Notes under the pieces: generated by a model
What the model saw: the letters and a program-made list of their open reading frames with translations, nothing else
What the model was told of the DNA's origin: nothing
Databases searched by the model: none
Part shown: one piece after another, positions 25,250-35,594 of the stretch
Layout: every line of letters begins with the position of its first letter
Position numbering within the stretch: position 1 is the stretch's first letter
Source: CADCWK01 sp964244115
Lineage (GTDB): Bacteria; Chloroflexota; Chloroflexia; Thermomicrobiales; UBA6265
DNA length: 64,000 nucleotides
Reading direction: 5' to 3'
NCBI GenBank assembly: GCA_964244115.1
Contig: CAXTHM010000001.1
Location: 1 to 64,000, forward strand
Program-made: the position numbers and the translations under genes

Positions 25250-25357
25250 CCCGGCCCTGAAGGGACCGGGCTTAGGGGTGAGTCGCCGAGGATCTGGCTC
25301 TGGCTGCATGAGACCCGTCCATCGACCATCCCTGAGCCGGGCGGCTTCAGCCCCCGG
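25250..25357. repeat. Intergenic hairpins with a second copy at 55.6 kb
   Basis: CCCGGCCCTGAAGGGACCGGG (25250-25270) is a near-perfect hairpin. The 28-bp segment 25330-25357 contains GAGCCGGGCGGCTTCAGCC and recurs at 55591-55618 with 26 of 28 bases identical. Hairpins of this style, with a CTTCAGC core, resemble ends of IS200/IS605-type elements, but no transposase gene is near either copy. Confidence 0.4.
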
Positions 25358-25426
25358 ATGAACGGTTCGCGGAAGGTGAACGGCCGCGAGCGTTTCGCCT
25401 CGCAGCCGCTCCCGCAGTGGTCCCGT

Positions 25427-26257
25427 TCAGTGCGGTCCGACCGGCTGCCCGTCGGTGCCGCAGGGGCCGCCGCCCGGGTTGGCGTCGATGTAGACCTCTT
25501 CGCCCGAGAACGTCAGGACCGGTCGATACCAGGACGACATCACCTCGGTCGAGCGCGGCACGTAGTGGCAGATGAAGGAGCGGCGGAACCGGTCCGTGCT
25601 GCTGTTCGGGCCGGAGCCATGGACAAGGGTGCCGTTGAAGAACAGCATGTCGCCCGGCTCCATGATCACCGGGATCTGCTCCAGACCCGGCGGTGGCGCC
25701 ACGTACTCCCGGGTGAACGACAGCGCCGAGTCGGACTCCTCTGGGCAGAACAGGTCCATCGCGTGGGTGCCGGGGACGACCTCCAGGCCGCCGTTCTCCT
25801 GGTCGGTGTAGTCCAGCGGGCACCAGGCGGCGATGCAGGTGCCGGGGTCGACGTTGAGGAAGAAGTTGTCCTGATGCAGCGCCTGCCCCCGGCCGCCCGG
25901 CGGCTTGAAGTAGAGCATGCTCTGGGCGGCCAGCGGTTCCTCCCCGAACAGGTCGGTCAGGACGGGCTCCAGCCGCGAGTCGAGCAGGTACTGGCGCGGG
26001 ATCTCGCTGAAGCGGTGGGGATGCATGACCCGTGGGTACATCTTGAGCGGGTCGCCGCCGGCTTCCTCCGCGGTCTTCGGCTCGAAGAAGCCCTCGACCG
26101 GGCCGTTCCGGTGCATCTCCATGAAGGTCTCACGGAGGAGATCGACCTCCTCCGAGCGGTAGAACCCGCGGATGACGAGGTAGCCCTCGGTGTTGAAGTG
26201 GTCGAGCTGGTCCTGGGTCAGACCCCTGAGCTGCTGTTGCTGTGCCGCCGCTACCAT
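25427..26257 (-). CDS. Phytanoyl-CoA dioxygenase family (PhyH) protein
   Basis: This 276-aa Fe(II)/2-oxoglutarate dioxygenase-like protein has the metal-binding HxD in GQALHQDNFF (His128, Asp130) and the distal His in LVHGSGPN (His213). Arg224 and Arg226 follow and may bind the 2-oxoglutarate carboxylate. The N-terminal FNTEGYLVIRGFY is the usual PhyH start. Members hydroxylate small molecules, including phytanoyl-CoA, ectoine and secondary metabolites. The substrate here is not predictable and no biosynthetic cluster surrounds it. The 371 bp upstream (26258-26628) holds no supported gene. Confidence 0.88.
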   Translation of the reverse strand: MVAAAQQQQLRGLTQDQLDHFNTEGYLVIRGFYRSEEVDLLRETFMEMHRNGPVEGFFEPKTAEEAGGDPLKMYPRVMHPHRFSEIPRQYLLDSRLEPVLTDLFGEEPLAAQSMLYFKPPGGRGQALHQDNFFLNVDPGTCIAAWCPLDYTDQENGGLEVVPGTHAMDLFCPEESDSALSFTREYVAPPPGLEQIPVIMEPGDMLFFNGTLVHGSGPNSSTDRFRRSFICHYVPRSTEVMSSWYRPVLTFSGEEVYIDANPGGGPCGTDGQPVGPH

Positions 26258-26628
26258 GCGAGCGTCTCCTATGTCGATGCGGCCGGCGCGGCCCCTGCCA
26301 GGCCGGTCCGCACAATGCCCTGAAGGATACGACCGCGAACTGGAATGGCGACAGTGGTTCCAGCCAAAAACCAGGGCAAATCTGTGCTCTGCCCCGAATG
26401 GAACGCTTGGGAATTCTCTTATTCGAGCTGGTCAACCATCGGGACGATTTGAATCGGGCGCTGAAGCGGCACAGCAACTGAAAAGGGCCAACCGCCCGTA
26501 ACCTAAAGCGCCGGTGACAATCAAGCATCGACGCGTAGGCCCTGTCTGTCCGTCAATCCAGCCATGCGGGTAACACGACGATGAAACGATCCATACCCTG
26601 CTATCCTCCCATCATAGAAAGGGCTTTC

Positions 26629-27075
26629 ATGCACAAACATGTCAGGCGCAGTTTCGTCGTCGTGATTGTCTTCATCGCTGGCATCGTTGCCGGATCCTTC
26701 CATGAAACGGACGCTGGAGTATCCAGCCAGTTCTCAGCGCAGGAACCACCACCGACGCGCTGGACGTTCCCGACGAGGGCACCGCAGCCAACACGAGCGA
26801 CGATTCCTACATCGGTACCGCAGCCAACACGAGCAACGATTCCTACATCGGTACCGCAGCCAACACGAGCGACGATCCTTACAACAGCACCGCCAGCACC
26901 CCGCTGGACGGTACCTGTAACAGGACCCACTGCGACTTCCATGCTATTGCCCACACAGCCATCAGTACCAACGACCGTTTCCAACGAGATCTTGATTTTG
27001 GAGGCGATCGTCACCCAGGAGGCTAGAATCAATGCTCTGGAAACTCGGGTCTCAGGTCTTGAGGGTACCCCGTAA
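26629..27075 (+). CDS. Secreted Pro/Thr-rich tandem-repeat protein
   Basis: I know no family for this 148-aa protein. A basic start, MHKHVRRSF, is followed by the hydrophobic stretch VVVIVFIAGIVAGSF, a signal peptide or N-terminal anchor. Next comes a low-complexity region with the 12-residue unit PQPTRATIPTSV in three tandem copies. The last 35 residues, EILILEAIVTQEARINALET and onward, look like a short coiled coil. The ATG at 26629 has AGAAAGGG upstream and places the signal directly at the N-terminus. Base composition is less GC-rich than its neighbours. It is probably an extracytoplasmic stalk or spacer protein with a terminal oligomerisation helix. Confidence 0.6.
   Translation: MHKHVRRSFVVVIVFIAGIVAGSFHETDAGVSSQFSAQEPPPTRWTFPTRAPQPTRATIPTSVPQPTRATIPTSVPQPTRATILTTAPPAPRWTVPVTGPTATSMLLPTQPSVPTTVSNEILILEAIVTQEARINALETRVSGLEGTP
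26782..26889 (+). repeat. Three tandem 36-bp repeats
   Basis: Unit boundaries are 26782-26817, 26818-26853 and 26854-26889. The first two differ by one base; the third diverges in its last third. The 36-bp unit encodes 12 residues and keeps frame, so copy number can vary without breaking the gene. Confidence 0.9.
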
Positions 27076-27110
27076 GTAGCCAAGCCATTCGTTGAGCGTC
27101 GACGTCCGAA

Positions 27111-27284
27111 TCAAGTCACATCCTGCCGCAGGTCATTCGGCCGGTAGAGGAGATGATCCAGCAGCCAGTACGAGTCAAGCCCGACCGCCTCGGCGATCCG
27201 GGCGATCTCCCGGAGGTCGCTGAAGCGGTTCGGGCGCCCATCGTACGTGTGCTCGCTCGTGCGCGAGAAGGTCCCGATCTTCAC
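27111..27284 (-). pseudogene. N-terminal fragment of an LLM-class monooxygenase
   Basis: This 57-aa frame starts at GTG 27284 with AGGGAGGA upstream and reads VKIGTFSRTSEHTYDGRPNR, then IARIAEAVGLDSYWLLDHLL, the first strand-helix unit of luciferase-like F420/flavin monooxygenases. It ends abruptly after about 55 residues, whereas the family needs about 300. It lies directly downstream of a complete LLM gene on the same strand. A truncated paralogue is the simplest reading. Confidence 0.6.
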
Positions 27285-27357
27285 GCCATGCTCCTCCCTC
27301 GTCGAAACGGAAAGGACGAGCATACCGCCGACGGCCCCGCGGCCTGTTCTCCCGGCG

Positions 27358-28257
27358 TCAGCGCCCGGCGACGGCGATCCCGTGGGCGGCCGGCAGGAGG
27401 CGCTCGCCGAGCAGCTCCAGGACGCCGTCGGCGTCGGAGTTGCCCATGCTGATGACGGCGTGGTCGACGCCCAGCGCCGCCTGCCCGTGGAGCGTCTCGA
27501 TCAGCCGGTCGATCGCCTCCTCGCCGGCCGCGTCGGGCGTAATCGCGGGCAGGATCGTCTGGGTCGTCTTCTCGATCGCGGCGTCGTCCCGGCCGAGCGT
27601 GTCGCAGTGCCCGCGCAGAACCTCCAGCTTGTGACCCAGCTCCGGGGTGCTGGAGATGTTGCAGGCGTCGGCGTACTGCGCCACCAGCCGGAGCGTCTTG
27701 CGCTCGCCGCTGCCCCCGACCATGATCGGCGGGTGCGGCCGGCTGAGCGGCTGCGGGCTGTTGATCGTCTCGGCGAGCTGGTAGTGCGTGCCGGAGAACG
27801 GTCCGTCGTCGTCCGAGAACATCTGCCGGAGGATCTGCAGCGCCTCCTCCAGCCGCTCGAACCGCTCCTTGAGCGGTGGGAACGGGACACCGAGGCCGAG
27901 GTGCTCGCGCTCGAACCAGGCGGCGCCGACCCCGCACCAGGCCCGGCCGCCGGACAGCACATCCAGCGTCGTGACGGTCTTGGCGAGGATGCCGGGATTG
28001 CGGTAGGTGATCCCGGTGACGAGCGTCCCGAGCCGGATCCGCTCCGTGACGGCGGCGACGAACGTCAGGGCGCTGTAGCCCTCCAGCATCGGGTCAGTGA
28101 TCGCCCCCCGGTGCGGGAGCTGGAAGAAGTGGTCCATCACCCAGAAGGAATCGAAGCCGGCGGCCTCCGCCCCCTGGGCCAGCTTCGCCAGGCCCGAGCC
28201 GATCCCGGCCGTCCCGCCCGCGTACGTGAAGTGTCCGACCTGCAACCCGACCTGCAT
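27358..28257 (-). CDS. LLM-class F420-dependent oxidoreductase
   Basis: This 299-aa protein is a TIM-barrel of the luciferase-like monooxygenase superfamily. MQVGLQVGHFTYAGG begins strand 1, GFDSFWVMDHFFQL and RIRLGTLVTGITYRNPGIL are typical strand signatures, and PPIMVGGSGERKTL marks the cofactor-phosphate region. The F420 subgroup is favoured by these motifs. Substrates range from alcohols to sugar phosphates and cannot be assigned. The ATG at 28257 has AGGGACA about 6 nt upstream, and the longer N-terminal frame is rejected. A 57-aa fragment of the same superfamily follows downstream. Confidence 0.9.
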   Translation of the reverse strand: MQVGLQVGHFTYAGGTAGIGSGLAKLAQGAEAAGFDSFWVMDHFFQLPHRGAITDPMLEGYSALTFVAAVTERIRLGTLVTGITYRNPGILAKTVTTLDVLSGGRAWCGVGAAWFEREHLGLGVPFPPLKERFERLEEALQILRQMFSDDDGPFSGTHYQLAETINSPQPLSRPHPPIMVGGSGERKTLRLVAQYADACNISSTPELGHKLEVLRGHCDTLGRDDAAIEKTTQTILPAITPDAAGEEAIDRLIETLHGQAALGVDHAVISMGNSDADGVLELLGERLLPAAHGIAVAGR

Positions 28258-28485
28258 CGTGCTGTCCCTTCGTCCTGAACCCGGATGCGCCACGACCGGA
28301 ATCATGGCGCATCCGGGGGTCGAAGTGTGACATCGGAGAGATGCGGTTGCGGCGGCCTGTCTACAGGATCGGCCGGGCCGGCGTTCATGAAATCGGTGAA
28401 GGAGACCTCGCGGGATTCCCCGGTCGGCATTCGGCGGTGCTTGGCGATCCAGTGGTCGATGGCAAGGTCAAGCCCGTTGAGAAGC

Positions 28486-28640
28486 TGCGGCGGCCGGGCT
28501 CGCAAGCGTCGCCCCTACAGGACAACGACGTGCCCATTTCAGGAGGGCGAAGCCGACCTGCGGAAGCCCCTCTCCGGGCGTAAGCGCCGCAGCGCGAAAC
28601 GAGCCGGGGAGGGGTCTCGCTGCGCTGGGGGAGGGGTCTG
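28486..28640. repeat. Composite intergenic repeat, modules A and B (copy 1)
   Basis: A partial module A (GCGGCCGGGCTCGCAAGCGT then CGCCCCTAC) is followed after a spacer containing GGCGAAGCCGACC by module B (AAGCCCCTCTCCGGGCGT, AACGAGCCGGGGAGGGG, GCTGGGGGAGGGG). The same order and spacing occur at 52141-52320 and 58308-58497. The 457-bp interval 28258-28714 holds no convincing gene. Confidence 0.75.
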
Positions 28641-28714
28641 CTCGCGAACGACCCTGTCGCGGTTAACGACGTGTGTCGCGTACACCGCTATCGCCCCTCC
28701 CCCGCCACGATCGC

Positions 28715-29548
28715 TCACGACGCCGCGGCGATCCCGGCGTCGAGTCCGCGGTCCGGGATGGCTCGCAGCCCGGCCGCACCCAGGAGGTCGCGGACCTGCT
28801 CGGGGTGGTCGGTGATGACGCCGCCCAGCCCGGCCCGGACACGGTCGACGACGGTGTCGAGGTCATGGATCAGGGCGACGGTGCCGATCCCCTTGGCGGC
28901 CGCCTCGGCCAGCACCTCGTCGACCGCGGCCCACCACGGCAGGCTGACCGCCGCCGCGCCGACCTCGACCGCCGCGTCGATGTGGGCCGAGAACTCGCGC
29001 CTGGTCTTCTGGCGTTCCTCGACGAGGATCACCAGCGCCTCCGGAACCATCGAACGGGCCAGCAGGGCCGACTCACTCCCGTGCAGCCAGAGCGCCGTCC
29101 GGGCGCCCAGTCGTCGCCGCCGGATCTGCTGGAGCGCCGCCCGGACGCCACCCTGATCCTTGACGTGCAGCGCCGGTCCCGGCAACCCCGGATCGGACGC
29201 GATCAGGTCGAGCGCCTGGGAGAGTTCCGGGAGGTGCTCGCCGTCGCCGTCGCTGAGCAGCATCCGCCGGAGCAGGCGTCCCGGCGTGGCCCGGACCGGC
29301 ACGTTCCGGCCGGCGACGCTCCGGTTCAAGGACCAGTCGTGGTGGATGAACGGCGTCCCGTCGAGGCTGCGACGGACGTCGAGCTCGACCAGGTCCGTGC
29401 CCAACGCCCCGTTGGCGCGGATGCCGGCCAGGCTGTTCTCGGAGACACCGGGAGCGTTGGCCCGGTGGGCGACGATGAGGGGGGGCGTCCAGCCGGACCG
29501 GGCGAACGGCGCGGCGGTTGGGACGGCGGTCGGTGCGGCGGTGGTCAT
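28715..29548 (-). CDS. Glycerophosphodiester phosphodiesterase (GDPD)
   Basis: This 277-aa protein has the GDPD catalytic start IVAHRANAPGVSENSLAG. It is followed by DLVELDVRRSLDGTPFIHHD, which carries the conserved EnD pair for metal and the second catalytic His. Later strands ALHVKD and SLPWW complete the TIM barrel. The enzyme hydrolyses glycerophosphodiesters to glycerol-3-phosphate and an alcohol. The N-terminal 20 residues are Ala/Thr/Pro-rich without a clear signal peptide, so location is uncertain. It is divergent from typA. Confidence 0.88.
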   Translation of the reverse strand: MTTAAPTAVPTAAPFARSGWTPPLIVAHRANAPGVSENSLAGIRANGALGTDLVELDVRRSLDGTPFIHHDWSLNRSVAGRNVPVRATPGRLLRRMLLSDGDGEHLPELSQALDLIASDPGLPGPALHVKDQGGVRAALQQIRRRRLGARTALWLHGSESALLARSMVPEALVILVEERQKTRREFSAHIDAAVEVGAAAVSLPWWAAVDEVLAEAAAKGIGTVALIHDLDTVVDRVRAGLGGVITDHPEQVRDLLGAAGLRAIPDRGLDAGIAAAS

Positions 29549-29727
29549 GGGGTCGTCTCTGCCTCCTGTGTTCGGCCTGTCGTCGGCTCCGTGGCGGCGT
29601 TGCCAGTTCCGCGCCGTCGTGCGCGACGGACGGGTCTCATGGCGTCCGGGACGTGCGGCCTGGCACGCGTCCCGGACCGCACAGGGAGCCCGAAGGCAGC
29701 CAGACTGACATAAGGAACCCCGGCCCT

Positions 29728-29737
29728 GTGCTATACT
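29728..29737 (+). promoter_or_regulatory. Extended -10 promoter candidate for typA
   Basis: TGTGCTATACT at 29728-29738 combines an extended -10 TG with TATACT (29732-29737), five of six consensus bases. The upstream CTGACA at 29705-29710 is 21 bp away, too far for a standard -35, so the extended -10 may suffice. A leader of about 155 nt follows before the GTG start at 29901. Confidence 0.5.
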
Positions 29738-29900
29738 CTGCTGGTTCGGTACCCCAACGACGACGCGTCCAGACGATGTCCGGATCGCGCACCCATCGCC
29801 GGACCCTCCCGGGCGCCTGCCGCCCGTCCCTTCCAGCGATCCGAATCGACCGACACCGTTCCCCCGTCCGTCCGCCTTTCTCTCGTGGAGCGCCGAGACC

Positions 29901-31781
<1,881 letters not shown>

Positions 31782-31810
31782 CTGACCGTCAACGGGTTCC
31801 CGGTTCGGCA

Positions 31811-31849
31811 CGACAGCGGCGCTCCCATCAGGTGGGAGCGCCGCTGTCG
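31811..31849 (+). terminator. Perfect 17-bp stem terminator after typA
   Basis: The arms CGACAGCGGCGCTCCCA and TGGGAGCGCCGCTGTCG pair perfectly around the loop TCAGG, 30 bp after the typA stop. There is no U-tract, as is common in high-GC bacteria. Confidence 0.75.
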
Positions 31850-31910
31850 TCGTATCGCCGCGATGTCATCCGGTCGGATCCGATCTGCCGACGTGCTGGT
31901 GGCGGAGCGG

Positions 31911-31973
31911 ACCGCTCCCCCGGCCCCTCTCGGGGCGTGAGCGCCGCGGCACGAAACGAGCCGGGGGAGGGGT
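31911..31973. repeat. Solo module B of the dispersed repeat
   Basis: CCCCTCTCGGGGCGTGAGCG and ACGAAACGAGCCGGGGGAGG match module B of the composite repeat, without module A. It lies in the 304-bp gap between typA and the VOC gene; apart from the terminator, nothing else is seen there. Confidence 0.7.
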
Positions 31974-32085
31974 TCTGGCCTCACCGACGGACGGGACGGC
32001 CCCGCCACCCGAACGATTCGAGGGCATGCCGTTGCGCCGCCGATCCGGTGCCAACCCGCGTCAGGTCGCGACCCGCTCCGGACCG

Positions 32086-32427
32086 TTACGGCTGCTGCAT
32101 GAGGCCGATGACGTTGCCGTCGGCATCCTTGACGCTGGCGATCATCGCGCCACCGCCGACATCCTTCGGCGCTTCGTGCTCCGTGGCGCCAGCGGCGAGG
32201 AGCTCCTGGTAACGGGTCTCGATGTCCTCGACCTCCCAGTAACCGACCGAACCGGTGAAGCCGCGGACGTGCCCGTTGGGGTCGAGCCCGAGGCGCTGGT
32301 CGCCGACCTCGAACTGGACGTAGTAGGGTGAGTCGACGGTCGGCTCGGCGCCGAGGAGGGCGCCGAAGACGGCCTTCGCCTGGTCGAGGTCCTTGACCGG
32401 ATAGATGAAGGTCTTCACGCCTGACAC
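32086..32427 (-). CDS. VOC (glyoxalase/bleomycin resistance) family protein
   Basis: This 113-aa protein is a single vicinal-oxygen-chelate unit with two beta-alpha-beta-beta-beta modules. MSGVKTFIYPVKDLDQAKAV is the first module start, VQFEVGDQRLGLDPNG follows, and IASVKDADGNVIGLMQQ is the final strand with the usual DADGN turn. Members act as lyases, dioxygenases or binding proteins; the role cannot be assigned. The metal-ligand positions are incomplete compared with glyoxalase I, so a non-enzymatic role is possible. Confidence 0.85.
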   Translation of the reverse strand: MSGVKTFIYPVKDLDQAKAVFGALLGAEPTVDSPYYVQFEVGDQRLGLDPNGHVRGFTGSVGYWEVEDIETRYQELLAAGATEHEAPKDVGGGAMIASVKDADGNVIGLMQQP

Positions 32428-32596
32428 GAGGGGATACTCCTTCTGCTGCGGTCACATCGACCCATACGTGGCCGATGCGACCATGATGCGTTCCTGCCGA
32501 CGATCGGGACGGATGACGATGGCGGACCGGGCCGTGCTGGCCGAGCGAGTCACGGCCCAGCCGGTTGCCGAAGACGACGCGCTCCTCGACCGACGA

Positions 32597-33052
32597 TCAG
32601 CCCGTCCACTCGCCGGCGAGCTGCCGGGTCGCGACGTTGATCCGGTTCCAGACGTTGATCGTCGCGATCGAGATGGTCAGCGCCGCCAGTTCGGCCTCAC
32701 CGTAGTGCCGGGCGGCTGCGTCCCAGACCTCGTCCGGGACCGGGTCGGGTCGGTCGCTGAGCCGGGTGACGGCTTCGGTCAGGGCGAGCGCGGCCCGCTC
32801 GGCATCGGTGAAGTACGGCGCCTCCCGCCAGGCGGCGACGGTGTCGATGCGCTGGTCGGGCTCCCCGGCCGTGCGCATGTCCTCGGCGTGCATCGCGACG
32901 CAGAAGCTACAGCCGTTGATCTGGCTGGCCCGCAGATTGGTCAGGTTGATCGTCCCGACCGGGATAGCCTTCGCCGCGGAACGCGAGAGGGCGCTCAGCG
33001 CCTGGAGCACGCCGGGGACGGTCGTCGCAGGCTGGGCGATCCGTGGCTGCAT
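32597..33052 (-). CDS. AhpD-like carboxymuconolactone decarboxylase family protein
   Basis: This 151-aa all-helical protein carries the redox motif GCSFCVAMHAEDMR (CxxC plus His), the AhpD/CMD peroxidase-type active site. INLTNLRASQ is the preceding helix and ALALTEAVTRL and ISIATINVWNRINVATRQ follow. Such proteins reduce peroxides or act as thiol-disulfide partners in the cytoplasm. The catalytic pair is intact. It lies alone on the minus strand. Confidence 0.88.
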   Translation of the reverse strand: MQPRIAQPATTVPGVLQALSALSRSAAKAIPVGTINLTNLRASQINGCSFCVAMHAEDMRTAGEPDQRIDTVAAWREAPYFTDAERAALALTEAVTRLSDRPDPVPDEVWDAAARHYGEAELAALTISIATINVWNRINVATRQLAGEWTG

Positions 33053-33309
33053 GGAGGGCTCTCCTGGATCTGGTCACATCGGACGGAACGCGTCCGTCCA
33101 TGGTACGAGGAGGACCGACGAGGCGACGTCACGGTTGCCTGACCACGACCTGTCGGCACAGCGACTCGATCACAACCGGCCTCGCCCGCAGGCGGTCGCC
33201 TCCCCGGTGCTCGGCTGGCTCAGCGATGTGGACAGCGCCCCGCTGAGGATGGGAGTCGTGGTGGTGCGTCTTTCCATTCGACCGTCACCGCCCCGATTCC
33301 TCCCAACCC

Positions 33310-33636
33310 CTACCCGGAGGTCGTCCCGCCCGCGACGAGGTCGGCGTACTCCGGGTGCCGCCTGATGTAGGTGGCGATGAAGGGGCAGTGCGGCGCGACG
33401 CGCATCCCCCGCTGGCGGATGTCGTCCAGCGCCGCGCGGGCCAGGCGGCTCCCGAGCCCACGCCCCTCGAAGGCCGGATCGACCTCCGTGTGCGGGATCG
33501 CGATCACGCCCGGTCCGACCGTGTAATCGGCGAAGCCGACGACCGTCCCGTCGAGGTGGATCTCGTAGCGGCTGTCCGCCTCGTTGTTCGTGACGCTCGG
33601 CGTGCTCACCGGGTCGGTCCGATCGGCTGCTGCCAT
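33310..33636 (-). CDS. Small GNAT-like N-acetyltransferase (YjdJ type)
   Basis: This 108-aa protein belongs to the short Gcn5-related group of about 90-110 aa. RYEIHLDGTVVGFADYTVGP is the first sheet, IPHTEVDPAFEGRGLGSRL holds the acetyl-CoA pyrophosphate loop (GRGLGS), and VAPHCPFIATYIRRHPEYAD is the typical end. The ATG at 33636 is preceded by AGGAACACCT and is preferred to upstream starts at up to 33798. The substrate is unknown. Confidence 0.87.
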   Translation of the reverse strand: MAAADRTDPVSTPSVTNNEADSRYEIHLDGTVVGFADYTVGPGVIAIPHTEVDPAFEGRGLGSRLARAALDDIRQRGMRVAPHCPFIATYIRRHPEYADLVAGGTTSG

Positions 33637-33773
33637 AGGTGTTCCTCTTGGGTCTGACGCGGTCTGCGGGTCGAGGGGTTGCCGACCCATCCGTCCGGAC
33701 CAATCGTAGCGCCCCGCGGCGAGATCACGAGCAGCCGGCATGACATTGCCGGTCTGACGCATACTCAGTCCCC

Positions 33774-34553
33774 ATGCAGACTCACCCGTCATCCTCACCC
33801 GTCACCGTCGCGATCCTGTCCGATGTCCACGGCAACGACATCGCGCTGCGAGCGGTACTGGCCGACCTGGATGCGACCCCGCACGACCTCATGGTGATCG
33901 CCGGCGATCACGTCTGGAACGGCGTCCGGCCCTCCGAGGCCCTGCGGCGGCTCCGGACGCTGGACGTCCCGATGCTGCTCGGGAACACAGACGAGTACCT
34001 CTGGCTGCCGTCCAGGCACCCGGACATGCCGGTCATGATCGACTGGACGCGGCGTGAGATCGGCGACGACGGCGTCGCGTTCCTGCGGGCGCTACCGATC
34101 GCGTGGCGCTTCACCCCGCCGGGCGGGACGTCGCCGGACGACGACCTGCTGGTCGTCCACGCGACCCCGACCGACGTCGACGCCGAGTTGGTCCTGGAAC
34201 CGGACCCGTTCGGCAGCCTCGCCGTCACGCCCATTGAGGAGGCCCGGCGACTGATCGGCGACGCTCGGGCCGGGCTGATCGTCGCGGGTCACCTCCATTA
34301 CCCCTCGTCCGGTACGGTCGACGGGCAGCGGCTGGCGACGGTCGGCTCGGTCGGCGGGAGCCTGGACGGCAACCCGGCCGCCGCCTGGGCGCTGGCGCAC
34401 TGGGACGGCCTGACCTGGACCCTCGCGCACCGCCGGACGCCCTACGACATCGAGACCGCCGCGGCGGAGATCGAGCGGCGCCACCCCGTCCCGGCACTAG
34501 GCGTTGTGCTGGCGGAGCGCCTCCGGCAGGCCCGCTGGCTGCCGTTCGCGTAA
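33774..34553 (+). CDS. Metallophosphoesterase (calcineurin-like)
   Basis: This 259-aa protein has all blocks of the calcineurin-like fold: LSDVHGN (DxH), IAGDHV (GD), LLGNTDEY (GNxD-type), VVHATP and VAGHLHYP (GHxH). It resembles YfcE/MJ0936-like phosphodiesterases. It would hydrolyse a phosphomonoester or diester with two divalent metals in the cytoplasm. It converges on the DUF402 gene with 5 bp between stops. The expected first signature is within 20 residues of the start, which supports ATG 33774. Confidence 0.9.
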   Translation: MQTHPSSSPVTVAILSDVHGNDIALRAVLADLDATPHDLMVIAGDHVWNGVRPSEALRRLRTLDVPMLLGNTDEYLWLPSRHPDMPVMIDWTRREIGDDGVAFLRALPIAWRFTPPGGTSPDDDLLVVHATPTDVDAELVLEPDPFGSLAVTPIEEARRLIGDARAGLIVAGHLHYPSSGTVDGQRLATVGSVGGSLDGNPAAAWALAHWDGLTWTLAHRRTPYDIETAAAEIERRHPVPALGVVLAERLRQARWLPFA

Positions 34554-34558
34554 CGCCG

Positions 34559-35215
34559 TCAGCTCCCGAACAGGTCAATGGGCAGCGCCGGCATGGGCCA
34601 CGCGGGGTCCGGCCGCCAGTCCCGCCACGACCCGTCGAACGGCGGTCTACCGGCGAGGATGTCCGCGACGACACGCTCACCCTCGCACCGAATTTCTCTG
34701 GCCGAATCCGCACTGAGGCGGCGGACGGCGACCGCCTCCTGAAGTTCGTCTTCGTCCTTCCAGCGCCAAGTCAGGTCCGGTTGGACTACGAGGTCGAGGA
34801 AGTGATCCGTCGTCCGGAAACCCTTCTCCCAGCGCTCGACCGGGTCCTGCAGGTTGACGTACCAGCGCTCGAAGACCCAGTCCGGCCGAGACCAGTTGTG
34901 ATGGACGGCGTGGGCGCGACCGGGCTGCGTCACGAGCAGGATCGGGCTCGGCTCCCACTCCTCGATCACGTACTGCTTCGGCATTCGGGCAAACGTGTCG
35001 GGTGGAATGACGCGGGGCAGCGGCTCGCCCGGCCCGATTACCAGCCAGCGGTGTAGCGTGCCAGGGGCAAGGTACAGGACGAGCAGGTCGGGCTCGTCCG
35101 CGACGACGGTCACTGGGATCGTCGCGGATGGTTGCCCCATGATCATCGTCTGGTAGAGCACATGGTCGCCTGATCGCCAGCGCTGCATCGTCGTCGGGTC
35201 AGCGTCGCTCTGCAT
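34559..35215 (-). CDS. DUF402-domain protein
   Basis: This 218-aa protein starts MQSDADPTTMQRWRSGDHVL. It contains VWVFERWYVNLQDP-like sequence (WVFERWYVNLQDPVERW) and DHFLDLVVQPDLTWRWKDED, which match the DUF402 beta-barrel of predicted nucleoside-phosphate phosphatases. The acidic residues of the DLVVQPD and WKDEDEL segments are the likely metal ligands. The ATG at 35215 has a near-perfect AGGAGG 6 nt upstream and is clearly the start; the longer frame to 35524 runs through an intergenic repeat and is rejected. Confidence 0.85.
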   Translation of the reverse strand: MQSDADPTTMQRWRSGDHVLYQTMIMGQPSATIPVTVVADEPDLLVLYLAPGTLHRWLVIGPGEPLPRVIPPDTFARMPKQYVIEEWEPSPILLVTQPGRAHAVHHNWSRPDWVFERWYVNLQDPVERWEKGFRTTDHFLDLVVQPDLTWRWKDEDELQEAVAVRRLSADSAREIRCEGERVVADILAGRPPFDGSWRDWRPDPAWPMPALPIDLFGS

Positions 35216-35290
35216 AAGACACCTCCTGATTGCGTCACCTGCAACCGACCTGTCTGGTCGAGGCCATGACCCGGATGCCTGCGGTCCGTC

Positions 35291-35350
35291 CGTAGGGGCG
35301 CAGCTTGCAAGCCTGGCCGCCGCAGCGGCCGTCGCCCCGCAGGGCGACAA
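35291..35350. repeat. Module A repeat, inverted copy
   Basis: Reading the complementary strand, GTCGCCCTGCGGGGCGACGG is followed by CCGCTGCGGCGGCCAGGCTT and then GCAAGCTGCGCCCCTAC, the module A order. It is the first of three copies in the 492-bp interval 35216-35707, which holds no supported gene. Confidence 0.8.
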
Positions 35351-35478
35351 CCGGCGCATGGGGTTCGACAATGTCAGCAAAAACCGGATCGTTCGATTTG
35401 TTGCCAGACCGTCGTACCGGACAACACTGGTGCCAGCGCTCGTCGTTCCAACGGACACGGTCGATCCCGGGAGACCAA

Positions 35479-35539
35479 TTATCGCCCTGTGGGGCGATGG
35501 CCGCTGCGGCGACCGGGCTCGCAAGCGTCGCCCCTACAC
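35479..35539. repeat. Module A repeat, direct copy
   Basis: TTATCGCCCTGTGGGGCGAT forms the leading hairpin, followed by GGCCGCTGCGGCGACCGGGC and TCGCAAGCGTCGCCCCTAC. Almost identical to the copy at 52141. Confidence 0.85.
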
Positions 35540-35594
35540 GGTCTAGCCGCGCAGCGACCCGGCCAGACCGGAACGCCCTGAATACCGATGTCGG

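Noticed and set aside
26782..26889. CRISPR array
   Set aside because: Repeats are directly adjacent with no spacers and are in frame with a protein.
28302..28505. A 67-aa frame beside the LLM gene
   Set aside because: Its N-terminal part is encoded by the intergenic repeat; no start or family evidence.
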